Below are positions 1 to 10,199 of a stretch of 36,060 nucleotides of DNA, piece after piece. A program made the translations under genes and the position numbers. The notes below the pieces were generated by a model that had not been told where the DNA came from, did not search any database, and worked only from the letters and a program-made list of their open reading frames with translations. Positions within the stretch are counted from its first letter, which is position 1; every line of letters begins with the position of its first letter. The stretch is from assembly GCF_000485595.1 (NCBI RefSeq), contig NW_014577096.1:627979-664038 (forward strand), given 5' to 3'. The DNA comes from Priapulus caudatus (taxonomy: Eukaryota; Priapulida; Priapulimorpha; Priapulimorphida; Priapulidae).

Positions 1-102
1 ACACACGACACGCACGACACCACCACACAACCACACGACACACACACACACACGACACACACACACACACACACACACAACACACACACACACACACACA
101 CA

Positions 103-150
<48 letters not shown>
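1..150. repeat. (CA)n followed by (TA)n microsatellite
   Basis: Positions 1-105 are an imperfect CA/CACGA tract and 105-150 are nearly pure TA. No gene signal is seen in it. Confidence 0.95.
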
Positions 151-152
<2 letters not shown>

Positions 153-2960
153 TGTATCGTTTGGCATGTACTGTGTAACGCCGGGTAACCTTGGAAATGC
201 TATTCTTATGTGGCGCCGTGAGCAAATGACGACGCATGAACAAAACTTGTACCGAGAATGATGGGTCGACCAGCCTTCGAAAATCAAATGGGTTTACAGT
301 TTAGACGATGTGTCGAAAGTTTGACAATTGTTCATTGTGCATTTTAGAGAAGGTGTGTTGGCAAAAATTTCGCTGTAACTTTAGACGAAAAAATAGGAAC
401 GCTAAGAGATTTCGTCAAAGTTACTAGGAAATCTTTAAATATTGTTTGCCTCTTAAAGCTCATTATTTTGCTGTCTGTTGAAAGGCGCGTAAAACCGGTC
501 TATTCGTGACGGTGCTTGAGGCGTTGAACAGTGCTATTTATAATGTTTTAAAAAACGTAGTTTTAATTTTCGCGTCAGTATAGCTCTTCATGTAAACTCA
601 TGAGTGCGCTATATTGAAGGCCCGGGACGATTAAAATATACGAATTGTATATCTCATGTAACCTCATTATTACTCATGTAAGTTCCTGTACTAAAGTTTT
701 TGGATGTGAAATACCTATTAGTGGAGAGAATTCGTTTGTAATACTAATACGCGAGGGACTCATAACAAATTTATTTGCGCAATGAATAATTATCATTGAA
801 TACTTTCTTTCACTACTATGCTTTTATTTACTAATTTTGACCGCAGGCGTTATTTGGAAGCAAAATGTCTTCGGATAGCAGTGCGTTCTTATTGGAATCT
901 AATACATCGGAGGAAGAAGAGAACTAGCGTCCACGGAGCAAGGGACTTATCTGTGAGCTCGTCAATTTACATGCATTGAATATTTAATGCAGCACTATCT
1001 GATAGTGCGACTTCTGTACGTGCCTTAAAATTTTGTCACCAGTTCTATCCGTCAGAAAATTTCTGGCTGGACGCGAAGTACTACTGAGTCCTTGAATGCA
1101 CGTGACATATTTACAAGAACGATATCAACCTGTCTGTGAAAATGTATTGCATGTGTGCAGGCAATTAATTTAAACACCTCCCGGTGGCGACAGACCCATT
1201 TTAAAGTAATACGTGTTTCGGCGTTTGTATTGGACTATCTATAGTCGTCGTCATATCATTAAATAACGCATAATAAAAACCATAAATATCTATTTACCTA
1301 TTTAATGATGGTTAATAAAACGTAAATTTTACCGCCATGTGACTGTTTTTGATTATTTCCGATAGACATTTCTTGTTTTTGGATATCCCTACGTTCGCAC
1401 CCCCACTATGGCTTTACGTGAGCTACATACCCGGACACCACCAGCCATTCACGCATGCTTGCGCAATTTGACATTTTTGTGGCGTGTTGCTAAGAATTGC
1501 GACAAGTTTGTGTACAACTTACAGTTCCCAAGCATGCATCTCACCGAACAGTCCGAAGTTATGCTATCCTAAGTGGAAATAGTGTATTTGGGGAAGGAAA
1601 TGCGTATACACCAGGTCCTGCTGGTTGTGTAGATATTAGGTTGCTTGTAAAAAGGTGACACTGCAGTAAGTGTACGTATAACCCTAACAAAATGAGAGTC
1701 AGTCAGTGATAACTATGTGGAGAAAGGCGCTACTGGCGACATAATATACTTTGCTGATTATAGCGTTAGTTTGGGCAATTAAACAGGCAGGGTATGATAG
1801 AAGCTAAGCACAGACTTACCGGTATTAACTGCAGTCAGAGAAAATAACATCCTGACTGGTGATTTTGTAAACCAAGAAAAGCGTAAAAGTGTTATAGTTG
1901 TCTAATCCTCTTAGACTTGTTTACGTAGGACTGCAGTTAATGTGATCGCTCATTAGAAGCAGTATAATTAATAGATTACGAGTTGCTTTCATCAATTTGG
2001 AAAATCATGCGTATGAACATGGGTTATGAATGAATCTTAAAACACTGTCAATTAGATTGCCCCAACTAATTTACCAATTTGCTGTAGCTGCGAAATATTC
2101 GCAAAGGTAATAATAAATTGATTTAATTTGTTTCTATTCCGTATGGAAAATATTTTGTTATTGAAAGTGTTAAAATAGCAGGTTAAACGCAAAAGCCATA
2201 CACCGTATAGATATGAAGCTAACACCAATCAATTACACTGTTATCGTGACAGATCGTGACGCCGATGAGCATAAAACAGTGAAACATTCACGGTTTCATC
2301 AAACTCGCCATAACTTTGCCAATGGAGTACGTGCTTGTCCGTTGTTGCCCCATGCAGCCCAAGAAGTGCTGCAGTTTTGCCCCTAAGGCCAAGATTAAGA
2401 TCCAACTGGCTTTTTACGTTGGAGATCAGATTACGATCAGGGCTAGGGTTAGCTCCAAGACATGGCCATGTATTGAAAGATAGTGTCTAGTCAGTGAAAA
2501 GCTATATAGACATTTATACCCCGTTCTCATATTATTCCTGCTATGTGATGGAACGTGCTGAGTGCGTGCGGCCTAACTGGACTAGCTTAGCATAGAACTG
2601 GTCCCGGCTAATAGCTAGCTGTGTGACTATAGTTTCATATTTAACGGGCACTGTCCCATCCTAGTTTTTATGTAGCGAAAAAAATTCACAGTCTGTACAG
2701 GTATGCGAGTCTCACAACTGCCACAGGTTAGAGATAAAAAAAGATTGTTCTTTGACTAGAGAGTAGCTCTAACGCAATGATGTCTGCCAGTGTCTAAAAC
2801 GATGAGTTTGCGACGATGTATACATAGTCAAGTGGTTTGATGCGCAGCATGATCCCGCGGTATGTTGGTCAAGTGTGCAGATGCTTCATGCGTGCATTAA
2901 ACGGATGCCTACGATCAACTGCTTCGCTGCATGGCTATAGCATACGAATACGTTGACCTA
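151..2960. other. AT-rich non-coding stretch, no supported gene
   Basis: No long open frame or recognisable protein is seen on either strand. One small item stands out: after an acceptor-like TTTTGACCGCAG (ending 845), an ATG at 865 opens a 20-residue frame ending at 927. It is acidic (MSSDSS at the start, SEEEEN at the end), like the first residues of some transposases or nuclear proteins, but it is too short to call. No tRNA-like or rRNA-like structure was noticed. Confidence 0.5.
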
Positions 2961-2980
2961 TTGCGAGTTTGTGCCTTCAG

Positions 2981-3213
2981 GCGCCACTTTGTTCGTTGCT
3001 GTCATTAGAATCAGCATTGAGGGCATGGGGCAAACGTCTCAGCGAAATCTTGTTCAATTGTCTTGAAATCTCGAAGAACCGCTCCGCCAGCGTACAGCAA
3101 GGGTGGGGGTGGGGGGCGACACCTCGGGACAGTGTAGATAACAGGGTTACGAGCGCAAACCGCGCAGTGCGCATGCAAGACGTTGCCAGAGGTGTTCGAG
3201 GATCTTCTGAGAG
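2981..3213 (+). other. possible non-coding (5' UTR) exon
   Basis: A GC- and CpG-rich block starts just after an acceptor-like GTGCCTTCAG (2971-2980) and ends with a strong donor, GAG|GTAAGAA at 3214. It is open on the plus strand but the translation resembles no protein. It lies 1.5 kb upstream of the plus-strand start codon at 4747, so it could be a leader exon of that gene. This is inference only; transcript data would decide. Confidence 0.2.
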
Positions 3214-3295
3214 GTAAGAAAACGTGGCGCTTTCTTCTGTGAGTATTATCGTTGATATAATCGACAGTATTATCAACACAACTTACACGAACAAC

Positions 3296-3487
3296 CGAAT
3301 GCACGCACGCAGATACGCGTGCGCGCAATTGGCATGCACGCTCACCACATGAAATTACATGCAGGCACATGCACGCACACGCAGTATATGGACACAACCA
3401 CATCCATACAGGCGCGCACATGCTATACACTCACACGAATACACACATATCCACAGACAAACACTATCTCTCACACACACCCGCGCC

Positions 3488-3567
<80 letters not shown>

Positions 3568-3640
3568 CAACGCGCATGCACACCACACGCCACACGCACA
3601 CGCACACGCACACCCACACACAACACACACAAACACAACA
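3296..3640. repeat. (GCAC)n / (CA)n microsatellite
   Basis: A CA-rich block with a pure CGCA tetramer run at about 3490-3528 passes into a CA run at about 3527-3566 and then CACG variants. Long frames here on both strands are repeats of His/Thr or Cys/Val and are not genes. Confidence 0.95.
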
Positions 3641-4746
3641 CGATGATAGTTAAATTAGACGATATATTTATGATGGAAGGCAAACATCTACACGCACGTA
3701 TTAGACACATTTATGTTACAGACTCTAGTGAAACCTGAGAGCTCAACAGACCAATATAACTTGCTCTCTATATAATCTGCTTAGTGCCGACTATGAAGCA
3801 TATCGGCTTACAATTGAGCAACACATACTAGAGATAAACGGCTTCATCGACAACCGATATATATAGTCACACATCAGTCAGATGTAATGCAGGGGAGTGG
3901 TAGTGAAGCTATAATATTTAAAGGAGATATAATTTTAGCTAGAGCATTGTGATAAGGTTAGAAATACATAGAATACGAATTCACTACAATACATCACTCC
4001 ACGGGCACTTGGGGCGCTAAAATAGTAACACTTATTGGAGCACAAAACAATAAACATTAATTATATTAGTGTGGCAAATATGAAAGCTATGATATCAAAG
4101 CACGGATAAATACAGGCTATATCAGCTATAGCGTTTGACAGATAAATATAGCATAGTACTGTAAATGTACAGAATCGATCGATCAGACCCACTCCATAAG
4201 GGCTATATCATACATCGATGCTCACCGCGAGTTCACAGCGAGCGTAAGACGAAACAAGATACGGTTTTCAACAGGCCCCTCGCATTAGTCAGAGAGATTT
4301 TATTCAAGGTATACAAGAGACACTCACAGTCTTTTGCTCTATCACACCGCGAACAGTTTCACTTATCCCAGAGCTTACAGCTATATAGGTGGTCTAATCC
4401 TGCTAGACTATCACCAATGAGGTCTGCCATAGTGTGCGGGCCGATGCGGAGGGCGCGGCCCCGGGGCCCTGCCCGCACTTAAGGCGGGCTCGGGCAACCC
4501 CCGCCCCGAAAAACAATTCACGCGCGCGGCCCCACACCCTTCCGGTACAACACCACGCCGACCCACACAGCGCGCGCGCACAAGAACGGAATGGGTAGTT
4601 GAGCAGTAAGAACGTCATTTCAGGTGGCGAAATAAAACCGTGTTTGCAGAAAAGCCGAAATGCCAATATGAATGAAAAAATCTACTGACTGCACATTTCG
4701 TTGCAAGATACGCTGTACACGAGCGTTCACTATCGAAATTTACAGC
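3641..4746. other. non-coding; contains a small GC-rich island at 4431-4570
   Basis: The stretch is AT-rich apart from about 140 bp at 4431-4570, which is strongly GC- and CpG-rich (runs such as GGCGCGGCCCCGGGGCC). The island lies about 180 bp upstream of the putative start codon at 4747, so it could be promoter-associated. No TATA box or other core element is convincing. Confidence 0.35.
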
Positions 4747-4827
4747 ATGCAATTGTTTTCGTATTTCAGATTTGCGCTCATACTAGCATCGACGCAAGAT
4801 GAAGTACATTTTCATCACATTCAAAGG
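4747..4827 (+). CDS. EF-hand gene, exon 1 (signal peptide)
   Basis: It encodes 27 codons from ATG 4747, with a hydrophobic core (FALILAS) and a plausible cleavage before TQDE. The donor is AGG|GTAACA at 4828, phase 0. An acceptor-like TATTTCAG just inside the exon (ending about 4770) leaves open that this is an internal exon instead. Confidence 0.35.
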
Positions 4828-5326
4828 GTAACAGAAGGAATTATTGTTATAATACCACAAATTCGGGAGTGTCGCAAGAAACGCGGACTGATACAATTTT
4901 TAGCTTGAAAAAATTCCTCTAATCCTGGATTAAACATAATGGTTGCGTACATCATCTCTTACGAGCTGCAGTTTAAGCATTTTATGAGCGCGGCACATTA
5001 CAACTACATTGTCTGATAAAGCTATCATATATATCATGTATATAATTATATATAGAAGTAAAGTCACACACGAACACCCGTGTAGATCAAAACAAAGTCA
5101 AGGTATAGAGAGGTGTTTCTAAAGTTTAATTGACGAGCTCTCGAGATACACTCTCTTCATCAGGTCATCAAGACATTGGAATAAGAATTAAATAATCAAA
5201 AACAAATACACACAGGCGGTTATACGAAATCTAAAAATAAATGATTCACACAATTCGCGCGTTGCGAATGAATACGGCACGACAAAAGAACCGCAACTAT
5301 ATATTTATATATACACGCAACTAAAA

Positions 5327-5357
<31 letters not shown>

Positions 5358-5440
5358 AAACAGCACAAGGACACATCTGGCGACACACACCTAGCACACA
5401 CACACACAACACACACACACCCCACAACACAGCACACACA

Positions 5441-5473
<33 letters not shown>

Positions 5474-8259
5474 CACACACCACACACACACACACAACAC
5501 CCACACAAACACACACGAAGCATGACTAAAAATCACCGTAACTTAAAGTTTACGTTCAATGCCCTGCGATTCAAACACCAACCCCTCAGAATAATTTTCT
5601 GCTTCAGTCATATGTCAATAATTCTGAATTATATGATCAGTAATTGTCGCTAAATCATTATTGAGTATATATTGAGTGCATGTGTCATAATAATTAATGA
5701 GTCAGTAATTGAGTGAACATTATTTGTTTTGATTATTTGATTCTATTCCAATGTCTGCTGACCTGATGAAGAGATGTAATCTCGAAAGCTCGTCAATTAA
5801 ACTTTAAACACCCTTATTCTATACCTTGACTTTGTTTTTATAATTATATATATATATATTACTGATATTCCTGGAATTTACAGGGTATACGTATATAGCA
5901 TAAAAAGCAAAATTGCGCTTTCAGTATTATGTATTAAGCATTCCTAACTGAAACTTTCCATTTCGTTATTTTAGAGGCGAATGTGGATATTATAAAGAGG
6001 TGAGTTGATTGGCTTGTATATCATCTCTTATTCTCGGAGCGACGGCCACACATGCATGTGCTCATCTGTGCGCATGCGCGCGCACGTGTACGTGAACACT
6101 GCGTGGCATGTAATATGCGGATGCTTGTATGCATGCAGCATGTTTATATTTAGTTATTGTCGTATCTACTGAAATTATAAGATTTGGGTTTATACACGAA
6201 ATTAGCGTACTGTAGCAATACGAAATAGAAGTATAACTGGTGTTTTACAGTATGCCGATACATACGCCAAGATGCACGATCATCACCTTTTAAAAGGACA
6301 CCTCATTATCGTAAGTACATATTTACGGACGCGTCTGTATACGCCGCACGAATATGTATATTGATTATATATCATATTAGATCGAACAATTCGTACCGTT
6401 GCTAAAACCTGCAACAGATTTGACACTATTTCACGAGAAGAGAAAAGATACAATTATAATTATTCATTGTTATAATCAGAGCTAGGCTTATCGCTCTAAT
6501 ACTTTCTTACTTCAGTGATTTGATTAAATTTTGGTTTGCGTTCTCACGTATATTTTATTATGCGTGCACGTGTGCTACGTGCATGCATGCATGCGTGTAA
6601 GAGACTAAACGAAGAGAACGTTCGCATAAAATTACATAATAACAGCTTGTTTTTATTCAACAACTTTTTTTAGGAAAGAGGATAATTTAAACGATGAACA
6701 GTAACTTTACTTTAGAAGAACATGATTAGCAAAACTGATTTCATTTGCATGCTGTGAATCAAAATATGGCGGAATTTATTTAATTAACATGTGAAAACGT
6801 GTAAACTATGTCAGCAGCACATTAGCGTAATAAGTAAAAATTGTGCTAACCTGGATACGATTTTAAACGAGGGTTACCTGCGAGCGCGCGTGTGTGCGTG
6901 CATATCTTTGTGACACGATTATCGCTTCTTTTCATAATAAGAATGCAAAGGAAACAGACGAGGACGTTTTTGAAGTTGACCTGGTAAATCTGGAAATGCT
7001 GCATTCTAAAAAGGTATTTACGCATATTTTCCCCTTTACTAATACCGTATAAGAAAAACTACTAAACAAATGAGAATAAACTAATGCTGTACTAGAACTT
7101 TAGTACAATTCTACTAAAGTGCTATAGATTACAATAAGACGCGTAGGCCTTCTCGCTTATCCCCATATAACAAGATTGACTATCAGAAATGAATCAAGTG
7201 GTTCAATGCAGGGGCGTAGCCAGTATGTATAGCACTGTAGGCCCGGGCCTACACTTTTTTTGGCCAAGTTATCTTTTTTTTTAAAACACCCATAATTCAA
7301 ATCCATAAGCTTGCTGGACGAGTTTAAGAGTCTATAGGCAGGAAAAACTATTGAAATGAACGTAGCAAGAATATGGCTAAATTAGGTGACCTATTCTTCT
7401 GTCATCTAGGCTGTCATTTCTATCGCGTGCCGTTTCATTCAACACTCTACCCGCCGAAAAAGACTAGGATCCGATCTTGTCAGTTTTTTAACATTTTAAC
7501 TCGTTCGTAACGCTATTTTAACTCGTTTCTGTTTTTTGGGTTTAAAAGTGATATTGAATTAGGTGTCTCAAGTTAGCAAGAGGTCAGGGAGCCAGAATGA
7601 ACACTCGGGAAGGGCCGTTTCCGGCCATCTGGGGGGTTTGTAAAACCAAAAATTTTATTGTACGCTCCGCGCCAACCGATGGTGGCGCTCCGCTCAGATA
7701 GTCGTGCCTACAACTTTGAAAATCCTGGCTACGCCCCTGCAATGTTATTCTATCTACAAATCAGTCGGTTTGGTTTTTTGCATACGACATTAACATAGAC
7801 TTAGGTGTTCGTCCTGACACGCGGAAATATTAAACCATGTCATCTGACTTTAAAAATTAATACAATTTTCGTATAGGCACGCTTGCTCACTCGAAAATAT
7901 CCTGACAGCGATCGGGATTAAAATATCTAGTGAATCACGCATGATTACTTTTAAGACGGGGGGATTTTCTGAACGCGGGATTGGACTATTTTAATTATCT
8001 GGGAAGCGGAAAATACCTGATAAATTGTTCGTGATTAGTGAATAAAAGTTAGAATTGCGAACTAATTAAGAACTAGAAAATTGCATCCTCTTAACTTGTG
8101 ACACTGGGAATCCCCCCCCCCCCCCCACACACACACACACGTTCTCGCTATTTTAAGCGACAACATATTTTGGGCACTCATTTACAGAACGGCGACGGAT
8201 TCATAGATTGTGACGAAAAACTTGAAAAAATTGCGAGAGGAATCAAAGCGCACATGTGA
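4747..8259 (+). CDS. putative secreted EF-hand protein, MCFD2-like (gene span, at least 4 exons)
   Basis: Four short exons with canonical splice sites join in phase 0 into about 94 codons. Exon 1 (4747-4827) encodes a signal-peptide-like start (MQLFSYFRFALILAS, then TQDEVHFHHIQR). Exon 2 (6251-6310) gives YADTYAKMHD followed by HHLLKGHLII. Exon 3 (6942-7013) is acidic, ending LVNLEMLHSKK. Exon 4 (8188-8259) gives NGDGFIDCDE, then a basic helix and a TGA stop. The KMHD..LL.G pattern, the acidic linker and the C-terminal NGDGFID loop recall MCFD2, the Ca2+-binding partner of the LMAN1/ERGIC-53 cargo receptor in the early secretory pathway. The first EF-hand loop is shortened, and the second has Lys where Asp is usual at loop position 1, so Ca2+ binding may be weak. 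Other secreted EF-hand families are possible. The exon structure is better supported than the family. Confidence 0.42.
5131..5167 (-). ncRNA. degenerate hammerhead ribozyme-like motif
   Basis: Read on the minus strand: helix I strand TGAC (5167-5164), CTGATGA (5163-5157), an extra A, helix II GAGA / loop GTGTA / TCTC (5155-5143), then GAGA (5142-5139) where the catalytic core needs GAAA. The AGCT helix III (5139-5136) and the GTCA helix I partner (5134-5131) are kept. The A14-to-G change should abolish cleavage, so this looks like a decayed copy of the right-arm motif. Confidence 0.5.
5324..5518. repeat. (CA)n microsatellite
   Basis: This is an imperfect CA tract with AACACAC interruptions between the two inverted arms. 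The Cys/Val-repeat frames across it are not genes. Confidence 0.95.
5759..5795 (+). ncRNA. hammerhead ribozyme-like motif, intact core
   Basis: Helix I TGAC (5759-5762) pairs with GTCA (5792-5795). The core box CTGATGA is 5763-5769. After one extra A (5770), helix II is GAGAT (5771-5775) / loop GTA / ATCTC (5779-5783). The second core box GAA plus A is 5784-5787. Helix III would be the self-complementary AGCT (5787-5790), with C 5791 at position 17, so predicted cleavage is after 5791. A loopless palindromic helix III is the arrangement described for minimal hammerheads of Penelope-like elements, which act as dimers. The extra A before helix II departs from the usual consensus and is the main doubt. 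Confidence 0.55.
5975..5999 (+). CDS. possible 25-bp micro-exon of the EF-hand gene
   Basis: A clear acceptor (CGTTATTTTAG) and donor (GAG|GTGAGT) bracket 25 bp. Read so that it ends in phase 0 into the next exon, it gives GECGYYKE. Its 5' phase does not fit the exon ending at 4827, so either another exon is missing upstream or this one is spurious or alternative. Confidence 0.25.
6251..6310 (+). CDS. EF-hand gene, exon 2 (KMHD motif)
   Basis: The acceptor is GGTGTTTTACAG and the donor is ATC|GTAAGTAC. It is 60 bp, 20 codons in phase 0. The residues YAKMHD..LLKG align by eye with the first EF-hand region of MCFD2 but lack the DGNN part of the loop. The other two frames are either stopped or give no recognisable motif. 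Confidence 0.45.
6942..7013 (+). CDS. EF-hand gene, exon 3 (acidic linker)
   Basis: The acceptor is TTCATAATAAG and the donor is AAG|GTATTTA. It is 72 bp, 24 codons in phase 0; both other frames contain stops. The product is acidic (KETDEDVFEVD) and ends in a likely helix, LVNLEMLHSKK, matching the linker plus entering helix of a second EF-hand. Confidence 0.45.
7209..7739. mobile_element. MITE-like element A, CAGGGGCG termini
   Basis: Perfect 15-bp terminal inverted repeats, CAGGGGCGTAGCCAG and its complement, bound 531 bp. A 5-bp target duplication CAATG lies at 7204-7208 and 7740-7744. There is no coding capacity. The termini resemble those of the element at 21612-22131, which also has a 5-bp duplication. 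A non-autonomous hAT-type origin is possible, though most hAT duplications are 8 bp. It sits in an intron of the putative EF-hand gene. Confidence 0.85.
8113..8143. repeat. poly(C) plus (CA)n tract
   Basis: A run of C directly followed by CA dinucleotides. Confidence 0.9.
8188..8259 (+). CDS. EF-hand gene, last exon (EF-hand loop)
   Basis: After the acceptor CACTCATTTACAG the frame reads NGDGFIDCDE, a typical EF-hand loop from position 3 to the Glu at position 12, then KLEKIARGIKAHM and TGA (8257-8259). Joined to the preceding exon the loop starts with Lys instead of Asp. A short unseen exon in between could restore it. Confidence 0.5.
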   Translation, partial: NGDGFIDCDEKLEKIARGIKAHM

Positions 8260-8696
8260 ATGTAAGCAGCTGCAGGTACGTACATACAATGAAATTTAGG
8301 TATATATACTAGGAGTTTATTAATGCTCCTAGACCAGTCAATACCAGCAAGCAAGGACAGAGATTCTAGGCATGCATAGTGTTGATTCATTCTTAATGAA
8401 GGGACGTTTAACTTTTTTTTTTGTCATTTGATAGTTATATTGGGCGAATTTGTGAATCGATTTAATGGTCGTTGGATGTACAAATTCTTGGTTACACACC
8501 ACCAAGACCACTGATCTCTGTATACTACCTAGTTAGGATATAGTAGTCTAAAGTTAGCGTATAGCAATCAGTAGCCAAGACAGGCTGATTATTGCACTTT
8601 ATAAAAATTATTCTAGCATACATTGTATTACCAAATAATTTACAATTTGGGCATAAGGAAACGGATTTTTTACATAATGAAATTGACAATAGTAGG

Positions 8697-8972
8697 GCTC
8701 ATGGGGTCTATGTCCCTCAGGGTACTGCAGGAACGTACCCTGGGTACGGTCCGTATACCGGAACGTACCCTGGGCATTATTTGATATGGTTAAGGTTAGG
8801 ATTAGGGTTAGGGTTAGGGTTAGGGAGTAGGCGTAGGCGACTCCCTAGACTCGTTAGTGGAGTAGGCGAGGTACGGTCCGGCATATTAGACAGTACCAGT
8901 GTATGTTCCGGTATACCGGACCGTACCCAGGGTACGTTCCGGCAGTACCCCGGGGGGCATAGACCCTCTCAG
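8697..8972. mobile_element. palindromic MITE family B, copy 1
   Basis: The ends are inverted copies of GGGTCTATGTCCC...GGGTAC, and the interior repeats the CCTGGGTACGGTCC theme in both orientations, making it highly palindromic. The 10-bp direct repeat CAATAGTAGG flanks it (8687-8696 and 8973-8982), an unusually long target duplication. It contains a short TTAGGG tract and no gene. Other copies are at 12008-12679 and 34067-34147. Confidence 0.8.
8792..8826 (+). repeat. interstitial telomere-type repeat (TTAGGG)
   Basis: About four to five TTAGGG units, the first ones imperfect, lie inside the palindromic MITE. This matches the animal telomere unit. Confidence 0.85.
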
Positions 8973-8982
8973 CAATAGTAGG

Positions 8983-9611
8983 TGATAAAGGACGCTGTTT
9001 AATTTTGGAATAGGTTCAGTTGCAATTATTCTCACATAGCATAGCTACATGTTGAACTATATGTATCCACGGACAACGTGCGACAACATTCGTAAGTTGG
9101 ATTAAATTATTTACTTCAGACAATCGATTGGCGACTAGTGCGCCATCGGTCTGCAGCGGGATTCACCAACCACATTGCGCTGACGTAGACTGCAGAAACG
9201 AACGGCCTAAAATGGAGCTGTTGACACTCTCGATCGGCTTCACAAACTCGCTGTGCAATAAATTACCTCCTTTATATATACGTTACGTTCGCGCCCTATG
9301 ATATTGTCAACATTATTCAATTATGACATGGGCTTAAATGTGATTATATATTGCGATTTTGTGAGTAAGCTGAGCTTATCAATAAGTAACTTGATGCAAA
9401 CGTCAACCACTGATGACGAGGCAGGAGGAAAGCGGAAAGCTGTCCTGCTTTTGAAATACACGGTTGCCATTTGTTGGGCTGCGACGCCTGACGTTGAACT
9501 TGGTCATTTTTATTTTAGTTGATTTGCATACTACTTTTGGTATGTGTATTCTAATTTAATTAAAAAATATTCGATAGAATATTTTCATTACATTGTAGTA
9601 TTGTACTACGG

Positions 9612-9662
<51 letters not shown>

Positions 9663-10098
9663 TCGTAAGTTGTAATCGGCTGATATTATACAACTTCAAA
9701 ATAAACTAATTTTTTACCAGTGTCTGATTTCTCTCTGTTTAAGTGTTAGTAAATGTAGCTATTACCATCAGATTGACTAAATTTACGTCATATCAAAGAT
9801 GATTGTTCATAATCGAAAGTGAGAGAAATATAAAACAAGTTCATTGAGTTTATTTACAATCTAAACAACATTAATTCATTTATTTAAAGCCTTAACTATG
9901 ACAGTGGAAACACTATCCATCGTAGCTAACATGTGTGGGCCCACACAAAACCATCGTCACCGCTGAGTACTGTCCTCCACGTTATCACTTTTCATCTATT
10001 CGTGATGCCTACACTTCGCTTTGGACATAAAACAGGTCCTTTTCTGCAGTCCAAACTATCTGTGGCTGCGACACAACTAGTGATTCGGAGCCATGACT
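8983..10098. other. non-coding, includes (TA)n at 9618-9660
   Basis: No gene is supported. A 74-codon open frame at 9298-9522 lacks splice context and homology. A pure TA tract occupies about 9618-9660. An AATAAA at about 9257 could serve as a distal poly(A) signal for the plus-strand EF-hand gene about 1 kb upstream, but this is weak. Confidence 0.5.
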
Positions 10099-10145
10099 CT
10101 ATTTCCCAGAGTCAGCGAAGTTTCTGTAGGACTCTTCTCTGTAGT

Positions 10146-10199
10146 TTACAAATGATATTTCCATTCCAACGCGAACAAGAAAGGCGATGATGTTTCCAA
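10146..10199 (-). CDS. membrane protein gene, last exon (frame uncertain)
   Basis: The strong acceptor TGTTTAATTGCAG is followed, in the phase expected from exon 3, by LETSSPFLFALEWKYHL and a stop at 10146-10148. An alternative frame stays open to 10099 and looks more membrane-like. cDNA would settle which is used. Confidence 0.3.
   Translation of the reverse strand: METSSPFLFALEWKYHL

Larger units (their letters stand above)
5094..5838. mobile_element. inverted-repeat element with hammerhead-bearing arms (Penelope-like candidate)
   Basis: Arms at about 5094-5210 and 5731-5838 are inverted copies of about 110 bp with high identity. They share blocks such as ACAAAGTCAAGGTATAGA, AAAGTTTAATTGACGAGCT and CAGACATTGGAATA. 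The roughly 520-bp interior is a CA microsatellite plus AT-rich DNA with no reverse-transcriptase reading frame. Both outer edges abut TATAATTATATATA-type sequence. Each arm contains a hammerhead-like core pointing outward. Penelope-like retroelements are known to carry minimal hammerheads in their terminal repeats, hence this assignment, but without a polymerase it remains tentative. Confidence 0.55.

Noticed and set aside
3319-3738. 139-codon Thr/His-rich frame
   Set aside because: It is the translation of a CACG/CA microsatellite, and both strands are open.
6674-6700. Possible 27-bp exon after TTTTTTTAG
   Set aside because: In the phase required by the neighbouring EF-hand exons it has a TAA stop, and its donor is weak. 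The exons join without it.
8592-8978. 128-codon plus-strand frame
   Set aside because: It runs through the palindromic MITE and a TTAGGG tract and has no recognisable domain.
9405-9440. Second CTGATGA box as a possible hammerhead
   Set aside because: No GAAA box or helix II partner lies at the right spacing. The same holds for the CTGATGA boxes near 13975, 23365 and 26155.
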